A stretch of 64,000 bases of DNA, taken from the NCBI GenBank assembly GCA_023055355.1, contig JALJCS010000028.1, positions 5,580,418-5,644,417 on the forward strand. Reading direction: 5' to 3'. Made by a program: the position numbers and the translations under genes. This document shows, in pieces, positions 14,191 to 25,000 of this stretch. Source of the stretch: Agelaius tricolor. Lineage: Eukaryota > Chordata > Aves > Passeriformes > Icteridae. Numbering within the stretch: the stretch's first letter is position 1; every line of letters starts with the position of its first letter. The notes beneath the pieces were generated by a model that did no database searches, was not told the origin of the DNA, and saw nothing but the letters and a program-made list of their open reading frames with translations.

Positions 14191-16710
14191 TGCTTTCTGC
14201 CAGGGGCTCCGGAGCCTCCTGCTCCCAGCTGGCCACAGCTCCTTCCTGCACTCACACTTCTCTCCTGGCACTCAGCAGGGATGAAGACCTCTTCTTCTCA
14301 CTTCTCCACGTGCTTCCTGGGGTAGTAACACACCTTCTTCCTTCTCATGAGGGGAATTTCAGTTCTCTGGCCACCTCCTGGAAGTCCCCTGTGCAAATAC
14401 TTTTGGAGAGAGGTCAGTGATTGTTTCAATCTCAAATCTGTGTTTGAAATGCACTTGTTAAGAAATGTGCTTAACTATGAATGAATTTGCCTTTTGAAGT
14501 AATATGGACCTCTTCAGCACCAGTCTGTCCAGCTGCTCATTTCCAACACTGGTCTTCCAGACAAGGACACGGTGTATCATAGTTTTATTATTTCTTCTGC
14601 CACCCACAACCATGTATTGTCAAGGATTTCGAGAAAAGAGGAAAGCAAGTGAGGGAGAAGGGCAGCAATTAATTTCGTTTGATTCTGATGCTGCAACTAT
14701 CTCTTCACATCTAATTTATTTCTAGTAAAAATAAATCTAGTTCATAAAGTAAACTGTACCAAAGTGAGGAGAGAGGCCAAATGGATAAAGGGCTGAAAAT
14801 GTAACACTCACCTGCTCTTTCTGAAAAGCAGCAGTTACAGCATAGATCCATTGGCTTTTATCTTGCCTAGAAGCCCTGGCAGGGATTTCCAGCAGAAGGG
14901 CAGTCCTGGGCTGGTGATTCAGCAGCTGGAAACAGCACCTTGTAGAATCTGTTACACACTGGGTACATCAGCACATCTGAGGCTTTTGCAGAGAGACAAG
15001 GAATTGTGGTGCCTGTTTCTTGATCATAGTTTTGCTCTGGATAAGCCCTGACCAGCCTTCATTGCTCATGGGTGACAGCAGAGGGGAAAACATCCATGTC
15101 TTGGCAGTGCAGAGTTGCTTTTGACAACTCCTGCCATAACTCCTTTCCTGACATGGACCTGGCCCCTGTTCTGTGCAGCTGTGGTTCTCTGTGCTCAGGT
15201 CACTGCACCAGGAGAATGAGATTTCCAAAAGAAATGCTTTCCCCTGTAAAAAACAAGTTCATATTATGAATGGGGTGTTCATTTGTTTTTATTAAAACCA
15301 AAACTTTTCAGTTGTGACCAGTTCCTGGTGCAGGGCTTTATTTCACTTATGGCCAGCGTTCTGTCAATCTTAAAGTAAATGTAAAATGTGCAATAAATTA
15401 TATTCAGCTGAAAAGCAGCTCCCATTCCCTTTGCATCTGTAGGAAGTTTCGTGAGATGAAACCCCTGGAAAGCAAGGGTTTGTAAACATAACAGCACTCT
15501 CCATCCCATCCAGCTTATTGACCTCTGCTGGGAGGGACTGGGCAGAAATCTAAATCTCCTCCAGTTCCCTTTTGTGAGGTGTATGGTCAGAAGTGAGGAG
15601 CCAGCCTGTAGAGACTAGAACATGGCACAAGAGCATCCCTGAGAGCCAGATGCTCAGTCAGTCTCCCCCGCCCCCTCCTCCTTTCTTCCTTGTTTTCTAT
15701 CAGTGCCACATTTTGCCAAAACTGTAAGAACAGCCCCACTGCAGAGCCACAGCCTTCACCACCATATTCTTGCTGTGAGCAGCTGCCATTTTACAGCCAC
15801 AACTCCCCTGGGACTTCTTTTTATGACTCTCTATAATTCAAAATTACCAACAGAATTAAAATAGAAGCTCTAAGCAAGCAGAGCTGAACTTCCAGCCTAG
15901 CTTCCAGCATGACCTAGTGCCATTTCCAAAAGGTTGAGCTGCTTTTTCAGTGTGCCAAGGTGTTCAGGCTGCTGCTTTGATGGCAGCTGGCTGAGCAGCA
16001 GTGCCTGTGGGCTTGTGGCACATCCATGAGCTGCAGGGTGGCACCAAGGCTCCAGCAGCTCTTGGGTGGTTTGGAGTCTTGGTGCTGCCTGGCGGTGGGG
16101 AGGGAGGGAAGGAGGGATTTCTCTTTCAACAGAGGGTTCACAGGGGTTTGGTTTGGGTCTGGCCAAGCCTCCAGTCCTTGCCAAGGGGGTGCAGGGCTGT
16201 TTCTGAGGCTGCAGGGACCTGCTGCCAGGACTGTGCACTCTGACACCATCTCCATCCTGGCCTGAGCCCTGTTCCCAGCTCAGTCATTGCACCCTTCAGC
16301 AGCCCCTGGCACTTTCCCAGCAGTGTCCCTGCTGTCTGCAGCCACTCAAGCAGTGCCTCCCTCCCAGCCCTCCTCCCTGCCCAGCCCAGGGCTCCATCAC
16401 CGTGTCCCACATTCTAGCAAGGAGCAGCTGCTCCACAGAAAGGTGGGGATACCTGCCAGCTCTTCCTATCCCCACCTGAGTGTATTGTTTTGGGAGGAGA
16501 ACTTCAAGTGTTAAGTCTTCCTGCTGCTTGGCACAACAGCTCACAAACCAATAAATCATAACAACAGACTCCTGAGTTTGGAATATAACAAACTCATTGT
16601 TCATTTGTCTCACATGTAAGAAAAAAACATGGTTCATTAGAAGTTTTAATGAAAAAATAAAGTTCTGAATTAAACTATAATTATACATGGCTGAAAGTGA
16701 TGAACTAAAA
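14191..16710. other. Gene-poor interval between DNAJC11 and PHF13
   Basis: The 3' ends of DNAJC11 (+) and PHF13 (-) converge here. Short reading frames exist on both strands but none resembles a protein family I know. In human, THAP3 sits between these two genes. I found no THAP zinc-finger signature (C-x2-4-C, then conserved P, W and the AVPTIF-like end) in any frame. No RNA gene or transposon was identified with confidence. Confidence 0.5.
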
Positions 16711-18854
16711 GAATGGAGATGTTACTTTTTTATTTCTCTCTGCTGATATTGTAACGCGCTGGACACCATCCACTGGGATAAATCCGAAAAGGGGACAGAA
16801 CAAGAGTCAGTCACATTGATTAGTGTTGAACCTCTGTGAAAAAGAGCCAGTTCACTTGACAGTGCACCATTTCTCCCATAAAAGCTTCAGGAACACAGTC
16901 CACAGAGGTCCAGTTGAACTGCAGACACACTGTAAACACAAGAGATACGAATTTCAGACCAGGTCCAACCCTTGTGCAGTTGTGGCTGGGATCTTCCAAA
17001 GCATTTCTGGGGAAATGGCAGCACTGCAGAACTTTGGTTATTTTTCTGGCTGCAAAGGACAGTCAGGCAGCCATTGGGAGCGAGTCTTTGGCAAACTCCT
17101 TGGTGGTTCCACATAGCTTCTGAAGGCAGCACAGCACAGTCATGGTTGAGAGATTTCACAGAAGCTGGTTTTCTGAAACCCAGTCAGGTGTTACAGCTTG
17201 GTGGAACGAGATCTTTTTCAAGAACCAGGAGAAGAGAACAGTTGCATGTTGTGCACTTTTGTCACCTTTTCCCACATTGTGGAGCCCCAGGGCCCTGTGG
17301 TACTGGGCTGCCTGAGGTTTGGCAGCCCTGGGGCCAAGGTCTGAAGGAGGGCACTTGCCCCTGTGTGCTAGCAAGACCCTCAGTCATCACCAGGATGCAT
17401 CTCCCGGTGAGCCAGTCCTCAGACAAGGCAGTGCTCCAATGCTGTGTGACTGCAGAACTCCTGGGGTCATGTTCCTGCTGGCACAGCTGGTCTGGCTCAG
17501 CTGCTGTGCCAGCCAGCGATTCTCTGAGCCTCTTCCTGGACAGAGCACACGCTGTTCTTCAGGCATAACTTCAGAGACACACCTTGAAGCATCAACCTGA
17601 TTTGTGTGATCCATGTGGATCTGTCTGGCCATTGAGGAACAATGCCAGCATCTCCCTGCTCTTGTGCATGAGCTGTGACATCCCATCGTGGTCCTGAAGG
17701 GATTTCCCAGGGGCTAAGGCCCAGGAGGTCCTGTCTGCAGTGTTGGCCAGGCCTCACCACTCTCCTATCCACACTAGACGGATCCTCATTGCACTTCATC
17801 CTGTAGCTGCATTGCCTGCATTTGATCTGTCATTGCTACCAACAGAATAAAGATTCTGGCTTTTTGGTTACAGTCCAGTTTCAAAAAACAAACAGCAAAA
17901 GCAAAAATCAACTCAGCTGTCATACTTGGATAGACATGATCAAATTCCAAACCAGACCTGCCAGGTTCTACATTTCCTTTGGCCCCTTTTACAGCCCATG
18001 TTTGAATTCTGGGCTGAGAAAAAGGAGAGTCATCTTCTTAAAACAGCACCATAGAGGTTAACGAAGGGACAGGAAATGGTGCAGTTTCCCCTCATACACA
18101 CATTTGAGCTGTTCATGCAAATAAATCACGAAAAAACCACTGTAAGAAGAGACCTTCTAGGAAGGAATCTGATGCCACTGATCCCCCACGCTGCCTGTCC
18201 AGGGAAAGGGTTGCTCCTTCCTGCCAGGGCGCTGTCCCTTGGCACAGGAGGGAGCCCCGAGTGTCGTTTGCACTTGGATGATGCCAAATGACAGAACTCC
18301 CCTCTGCTCAGGCCCGTGGAAGAAGCAGCAGATCACACAGAGGCTGGTAGCACTGAGGCTGACTCCTATGGAGTCTCAGGATATCTAAGATTGATCTATA
18401 CGGACAAATGGGCAGGTATAATATCACATTGAATTTAAAACACAGGGCCATTTACTTTTCAGACTCTTCACACAGACTCCCTCCTCCTCCCCTCCCTCTT
18501 TGGGAGGAGGAGGAGTTTTCTAGCACAGAGAAGATTTGCAGTTTCCCAATGGGATGAGAAAACCTACTTGGCAAAGGTATAGTACATCACCCAGTCATCA
18601 TAACCAGACAAAACTCCACTGAGCTCAGAGAGCTCTGTCCATCTGTCCCTCGAGAGTCTCTCACCACAGTTCTGCCCAGTCGGCCGCTCCCAGCTCCAGC
18701 TGCCCGCGGCTCGGCGATTCCTCATTCCCGGGCCACAGGCCGGCTGGGCAGCCCTCCTGCCTGAGCAGCAGCAGTTCAGGGGAGCCCTCCCCGGCCTCCC
18801 GGCCGGCACCCACGGCTCTCCCACCCACGCAGAGCACCAGCACGTGCCTCCCCC
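16710..18854 (-). other. PHF13: Probable PHF13 3' untranslated region with poly(A) signal
   Basis: This stretch follows the PHF13 stop codon on the minus strand. A minus-strand AATAAA occurs at 16729-16734 (TTTATT on +), which would give a 3' UTR of about 2.1 kb, similar to the long 3' UTR I expect for this gene. No coding sequence is recognised in it. The end point is an inference, since other weaker signals exist further left (for example near 15286). Confidence 0.45.
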
Positions 18855-21246
18855 CTAGTCCAGAAAGCGCCTGCGCGAGCCCGTCCGGGAGCGGTTCGAG
18901 CGGCGAATGTCAAACTTGGAGTCCCGGCACTTCTGGCAGATGTAGATCTCTGGGACGTTCGACTTGCGGATTTTGGCGCAGGAGAGGTGGATCCAAGTGT
19001 GGCACTCGTTGCACTCGATCATGGGCCGCCCAGCGAAAGGCTTCATGCAGAAGCAAGTGACCAGGTCCCACGAGTCGTCATCTGCAAAGACAAATGGCAA
19101 AGATACGTTTTTAGCGGCTGATGCCTCTCACACCAGGAATTTTCTCTCCTTTCATGCTAAATTAACTACCTGGGTTTCAAAGACTTTGCTGCTTTTTCCA
19201 GGTCTCTCTTGCACGGGAAGAGACTCTCAGCAGTACACAGGAGGCCGTAATCGAGGAGATGCTGCTTCTATAAAGTTGCAGCTTTTCACTCAGTTTATTG
19301 CACAAAAGAGCCAACCCACCTCCCTTCCCCCCAAAAAACCCAACTGCTCCTGAATTCCACCCAGGCAGTGCTCCTCAGCATTATCCTCAGGCTACAAGTA
19401 AAGCACCACTACTTCCACCTGGCTAATCCTCTTGGACAGCCAGGCCACCTACCTGAATCCACCATGATGTCCTCGTCGTCACCAGTGCCATCCTCATCCC
19501 GAAAGACCACCTGCTTGCCCTGCCGAATGACCGTTCGCTTGCCCACGCTCTGGATCTCCACCGTCTGCTCGGCCGTCACAGCAGGGTAGGAGACGCTGGA
19601 CGGGGTGTCAGAGTCCCACACCGAGCAGTGCTCAGTCACAGACTGAGGGTCCCCCTCTGACGAGGGGCTCATCGGCGTCTCTGCGTAAGAGTCCTCTGCC
19701 TCCAGATCCAGCAGCTTCTCCTCATAGTCCTCCTCTGCAGACACCTCTGTTTCCCTCCTTTTCAGCTTTTTCTTCTTCCTGATCTTATCGATTTGCTTTC
19801 TCTCTGGCAGGAAGTTGCTGGCCTTTGCCCGCTGGAACAGGGAACCATACGGTTTTGCTCGCTTAAGCTGACTAAAGTTCTTTCTGTTCTTGGTGGGCAG
19901 GGAAACAGAGGAAGGGGTGTCATTGAAGCGGGGATCCCAGCTATCACTGTCAATCGTGCCTCCAGTACTGTTGGGAGGGCTGGGGCTGTTCCTCAGCGGT
20001 GTTTCCTGGAACACATTCAGGAAGCAGGTAACAGTTTGACTCAGAGCAGACTTGCATGTAGTGCAAGGTGCTGTCCCCTGTCCCCCAGGGCACTCTGACC
20101 CACCCCTGAGATGCTGTGCCCTGTCCCATAGAGTGATGTCCCCTGTCCTCAGGGCACTCTGACCCACCCCTGAGATGCTGTGCCCTGTCCCCTAGAGTAC
20201 TGTCCCCTCTCCCCAGGGGTGCTGTCCCCTGTCCCCGAGGCCTGAGCCCTTTCCCCCAGGTATTGTCCCCTGTCCCACGGGGAGCTGAGCGCCCTGTCCC
20301 TGAGGCACTGTGCCCTGTCCCCCAGGGAGCTGAGCCCTGTCCCTGAGGCACTGTGCCTTGTCCCCCTGAGTGCTGTACCCTGGACCGCTGTGCTCTGTCC
20401 CCAAGCCGCTGAGCCCTGTCCCTCGAGGCGCTGCCACTCCCGCTTTCCCCACACAACACCCCCCGGGTTTCTCCGGCCGCAGCTCCGGGGCCCGGGGCGC
20501 AGCAGGAGCGATGCCGGATCCGACGTTTTTCACCCCGCCCACGCCGGGCACCACCCGCCCCGTCCCCAGAGCCTCCAGCCGCCGCGGTTCCCCTTTTGTT
20601 CAGGCCCGGCGCGGGGCCGTGACCGCTGGAGCGGTCGGTCTGACAGACCGGCCCGGTGCCCCCCGTGCCCCCAGCCCGGTGCCCCCCCCCGTCCCCCGGT
20701 GGAACTCACCTCCTGCGGGTACGGGATGTAGCCGGCGTAGGCCAAGACGAAGGTGCAGAACTTATTGAAGTCCTCCACGGTGCGGTGCCGCCGGGAGCCG
20801 GGGGAGAAGTCCTGCGGGGGGCGGGGGTGAGCGGCGGCCGCGGGGCCGGGCCCGCCGGTGGGAGGAGGCGGTGCCGCTCCCGCCGCGCCCCGCCGCCCCC
20901 ACAGCGGCGGAACCGGGCAGTGCCCCCCACCCTCCCATCGCCCCCGGCGTCGGTACCGGGCCCCCAGACAGCCCCCCCGCGGAGGGCACAGCGGGGCGGC
21001 GCCGCCGCCATTCCTCGCCCCGGCGGCACAAGATGGCCCCGGCCCCCCGCCCGCCCCGCGGCGGGGAACGGGCAGCGGGCACCGGCGGCCGGACAGGGCC
21101 GGGCCGGGCCGGGCCGGGCTCGGCAGCGGGACAAGCACCCCCTCCCCTTCTGTTCCCTCCCCGCTTCTCCCTTCCCTTCCTTTTTGCCCCCCGGGACTCC
21201 GGCTCACCTCCGGGGCAAACGGCGAAGCGCAGGAGTCGGAGTCCAT
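18855..21246 (-). CDS. PHF13: PHD finger protein 13 (SPOC1)
   Basis: PHF13 is a nuclear chromatin factor that reads H3K4me3 through its PHD finger and affects chromatin compaction, meiosis and DNA-damage response. Coding exons on the minus strand: 21246-21208 ([13 protein letters not shown]), 20811-20710, 20005-19453 and 19081-18855. They sum to 306 residues, against 300 in human. Visible parts are an N-terminal [22 protein letters not shown] block, a basic nuclear signal near residue 125 ([10 protein letters not shown]), a Ser/Glu-rich middle with the [12 protein letters not shown] segment, and a complete Cys4-His-Cys3 PHD finger at about residues 238-284 (CFC, CNEC, WIH, C, CQKC). The protein ends RRRFLD. 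Introns are phased and GT-AG. The gene is divergent from KLHL21. A close paralogue, PHF23, exists, but the sequence and synteny favour PHF13. Confidence 0.97.
20069..20436. repeat. GC-rich minisatellite in PHF13 intron 2
   Basis: Degenerate tandem copies of a roughly 20-bp unit built on TGCTGTGCCCTGTCCCC plus an AGG-type spacer. A larger near-identical duplication has a 64-bp period: CACTCTGACCCACCCC recurs at 20091 and 20155. The array begins 63 bp upstream of the PHF13 exon 3 acceptor (at 20006), inside the intron. Long minus-strand reading frames across it only reflect the repeat composition. Confidence 0.85.
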
Positions 21247-21498
21247 GTCCCGGCGCGGGCGCGGGCGGGGCCGGGGCGGCGGCGGCGGCAGCCGGGCAGT
21301 GCCGACACCGCGAGCCGCTCGGTGCCGGCGGGAGGCGGCGAAGGGGCGGCCGCCCGCGCGGGGCCGCCGGGAGCCGTAGTCCGGGCGTGCGCAGTGCCGG
21401 GCGCGGGGCGCGCTGGGAGCGGCGGAGGGGCGGGGGCGGTGCCGGGAGCGGTGAACGGAGCGGGAAGCGGAGCACGGAGCAGGGCGGAGAGCGGATCG
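21247..21498. promoter_or_regulatory. Shared CpG promoter of PHF13 (-) and KLHL21 (+)
   Basis: The PHF13 start codon (21246, minus) and the probable KLHL21 5' exon, which ends at a GTGAGT donor at 21499, face each other across about 250 bp of extremely CpG-rich sequence. There is no TATA box. The island continues from about 20450 to 23100. The layout indicates a bidirectional promoter; transcription start sites are not visible. Confidence 0.65.
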
Positions 21499-22035
21499 GT
21501 GAGTGCGGTCCGGGAGTGGCTCTTACCGGGGTGATTGTGGGACCGGGCGGGAGGGGCCGGCCCTGGGCTCACCGCGGGGCCTGGCTGGTGGCGGTGGCAG
21601 GACGGGCAGGGCGCCGAAGCGTCTACGGTGAGCTGGACCCTTAACCCCGACCCGGACCCTCCGCCCGCACTAACGGCGGTACCCGAGCCGGACTCGGAGC
21701 GGAGCTCCCTCAGCGCTGTCTGCGCTCGGGACGCTCTTGTGTTCCCCCGGTACCATTGGGCGGCTCCTTCTGAGCGCCAGCCCAGGGCCAAGGGCGCGGG
21801 GCTGGGCGCGGTAGCTGCGGGGCCCTGGGACCGGCCTGAGCGGGGCCGCGCTGCCAGCGCCGCCGCCTTACGCAACGGCCGCTCTCGGGGGATCCCGGCC
21901 GGGACGGGCTCCCCGAACCCACCCGCCGCCTCCTTGCCTGATCTCCACCTCCCTTTCCCTCTCCGGGAATCGCTCGGGGTTCGGCCCAGCAGCTCCGCGC
22001 AGGGCGTGATCCAGGTGCTCTCCCGCAGGCACGGC
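21380..22035 (+). other. KLHL21: KLHL21 5' untranslated exon and intron (inferred)
   Basis: A GTGAGT donor at 21499 and a CTCTCCCGCAG acceptor ending at 22028 flank a 530-bp GC-rich intron. The exon after it starts seven bases before the KLHL21 ATG at 22036. The left boundary of the untranslated exon is a guess. The whole stretch is open in the KLHL21 frame from 21535, so the start codon is chosen from the splice acceptor and the N-terminus of the family, not from an upstream stop. Confidence 0.5.
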
Positions 22036-25000
22036 ATGGCGACGGGCACCGGCGGGACGGCAGCGGGAGCCTCAGCCACGGCGGCGGCGGCGGCGACAGG
22101 AGAACCGGCACACGCGGTGTCGCTGCTGCGGGGTCTGAGCGCGCTGCGGGCCGAGCGGAGCCTGCTGGACGTGACGGTGGTGGCCGGCGGGCGAGAGTTC
22201 GGGGCTCACCGCGCCGTTCTGGCCGCTGCCTCGGGATATTTCCGCGCCATGTTCGGTGGGGCCCTGCGCGAATCGCGGGCCGAGCGTGTGCGGCTGCACG
22301 GCGTCGAGCCCGAGTGCCTGGGGCGGCTGCTCGACTTCGCCTACACCGGCCGCGTGGGGCGGCTGGGCCCCGACATCGCCGAGCGCCTGCTGCGCGCCGC
22401 CGACCTGCTGCAGTTCCCCGCCGTCAAGGAGGCCTGCGGTGCCTGGCTGGCGCGGCAGCTGGAGCCCGCCAACGCCCTGGACATGCAGGACTTCGCGGAG
22501 GCCTTCGCCTGCCCGGAGCTGGCGGCTGCCGCCCACCGCTTCGTGCTGCGGCACGTGAGCGAGCTGGGCGCCCAGCTGGAGCGGCTGCCGCTGCCGCGCC
22601 TCCTCTCCTACCTGCGGGACGATGGGCTCTGCATCCCCAAGGAGGAGGCTGCCTTTCAGCTGGCGCTGCGCTGGGTGCGCGCCGACCCCGCCACTCGTGC
22701 CCCGCTGCTGCCGCAGCTCCTGGCCCACGTCCGCCTGCCCTTTGTGCGCCGCTTCTACCTGCTGGCCCACGTGGAGAGCGAGCCGCTGGTGGCCCGCTGC
22801 CCTCCCTGCCTGCGCCTCCTGCGTGAGGCCCGCGACTTCCAGGCTGCCCGCCTCGACCGCCACGACCGGGGGCCCTGTGCCCGCATGCGCCCACGGCCCT
22901 CCACTGGCCTCGCCGAGATCCTGGTCCTCGTTGGTGGCTGCGACCGTGACTGCGATGAGCTTGTCACCGTCGACTGCTACAACCCACGCACTGGCCACTG
23001 GCGCTACCTGGCCGAGTTCCCCGAGCACCTGGGAGGGGGCTACAGTGTCGCTGCGCTGGGCAACGACATCTATGTCACTGGTAAGGCATCCAGGGAATGA
23101 GGGGAAGCACCAGGGTGGAGGGTTCTGTTGGAAATACGTAGGTTGTAGCAGCGACACTTGGCTTTTCCTGGGTGGTGGAGAGTTTGGGACTTGGCTTGGG
23201 TGCCTGCAGCCTGCCAGCAGGCATGGAGACTCCTGGAGTCGGTGCTGGATTTAGCAGCTGGTCTCAGTCCAGGAGCTATTTTGTCATGACTAATGCTGTT
23301 GAGCATGCTGGCAGAAGTCACAGATCTTGTAGTTAGAACTTTTTAACCGTCACTGAGGACAGGGGTGATGTAAGAAGGTTTTGAGTTTCTCTCTTTGAAG
23401 AAGGTGTTCAGGTTCAGAGCCCCCTGAATCACATGCTTGAGGCAGAGGCATGTCAGAAAGCCCTAGGTTCCTTCGCCAGCCCCTGTGAGTCACAGTAGCT
23501 TCTCCTGCACAAATCCTGCCTCCTTGCTGGGGCTACAATTACTTCTGTCAAGGTGACACCAATATGTAAATTTGGCTGTTAAGCTGCATACAGATGCCTC
23601 CTTTGAACTACATCTCTGTGACAGCTGTAACAAACTGAGGCCCAGGACACCCAGTGCTGTGGAACAGCGTGCCCTCAGTGTGCAGGACACACTGGTAGAG
23701 CTTTGAAGAGCAAGTCTTAATGCAGGTGAACAGAAAACTGTGTGTTCTCTAGTCACAAGCAGAAAACAAGGACCTGCTTTAAGGACAGAGCTGTAAAAAT
23801 GACAAGCTACCACATGGATGCAGCATGTTTTTACAGAAACCCCTTACATCCTGTGGGAGCTTCCTGGAGTGATCCCAGGCAGGTTAGTCCTGCTGGGAGC
23901 TGTGTGCAGGCTGCTGCTGGGGATTTTGGGTTGGTCTGGACTGTGTCAGTATGACAAAGGCAAGGCTGGGAGGTTCCCAAGCTGCCAGCAGCACCACTGC
24001 CTTGGCAGCTTAGCTGGGCAGTGACAGAGCAAGGGCTGTAAAATGGGAGAGAAGTGGGTGTTAGAGGACAGAGGTAATGAAACATGGAAGACTCATTTTG
24101 AGTCACAGCTGGATGTGGACTAGGAACGACATGGGAGAAATCCTCCCCAGCTTGCTGGGCCTGAAATAGTGCAAAACTTCCTTTAAAATCCTTGTGGCAC
24201 ACGTGCCAAGCCAAACCCTCTGCTTATCCCCCTTCTGTTTGTGGAGCCAGGCTCCTGACACGTGTCATGCTGTGCCACAGGGGGCTCGGACGGCTCCAGG
24301 CTGTACGACTGTGTCTGGAGGTACAATTCCAGCGTGAACGAGTGGACAGAGGTGTCGCCCATGCTGAAAGCCAGGGAATACCACAGCTCCACGGTCCTGG
24401 ACGGGCTGCTCTACGTGGTTGCCTCTGACAGCACGGAGCGCTATGACCACACGCTGGACAGCTGGGAGGCCCTGCAGCCCATGCTGTATCCCATGGACAA
24501 CTGCTCCACCACCTCATGCCGAGGGAAACTCTTCGCCATCGGCTCCCTGGCTGGCAAAGAGTCCATGGTCATGCAGTGCTATGACCCTGACAGTGATCTC
24601 TGGTCCCTTGTCAACTGTGGCCACCTGCCCCCCTGGTCCTTTGCCCCGAAGACAGTCACGCTCAACGGTCTCATGTACTTCATACGGTGAGTAGTGTGAG
24701 CAATCACTTCCCTCCCTCCCCATGTCCCCATGAGGAGAGCCCACAGCTTCCCTGGGAAGGTGGATTTTGCAGGTGGTGGAGGGAGGGCACTGGGTTTGGA
24801 CAGCATAGCAGTGCTTCCCCTGATGGCGCAGGGAGGGCCGTAACACCTCTTTCCTTGTGTTGGTGCATCTCAAAGAGCTGCCAATAAACTTGTGTGAAAA
24901 TATCTGAGTGTAACCCAGGGCTGGGGAACAGACACGTGTAAATCCATCTGAAGTCAGCAGGGCTGCTTGGAAATTGGCTTCTCGCTTTCTTCAGCTCCTG

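Noticed and set aside
14504..14725. Small plus-strand frame after DNAJC11 as a THAP3 remnant
   Set aside because: It lacks the Cys/His spacing of a THAP domain and any splice context; similarity could not be supported.
19950..20554. Gly/Gln/Thr-repeat minus-strand frames across the PHF13 intron ([14 protein letters not shown])
   Set aside because: These are translations of the minisatellite. The intron is removed between well-supported PHF13 exons 2 and 3.
20656..21644. Long plus-strand frames in the PHF13/KLHL21 CpG island (292 and 257 codons)
   Set aside because: They overlap PHF13 exons 1-2 and the shared promoter, consist of Arg/Gly/Pro-rich low-complexity sequence, and lack recognisable domains.
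22072..23157. A 361-codon minus-strand frame opposite KLHL21 exon 1
   Set aside because: It mirrors a GC3-rich BTB/BACK exon. The product shows no known fold, and low-complexity Gln/Gly/Val runs are typical of such shadow frames.
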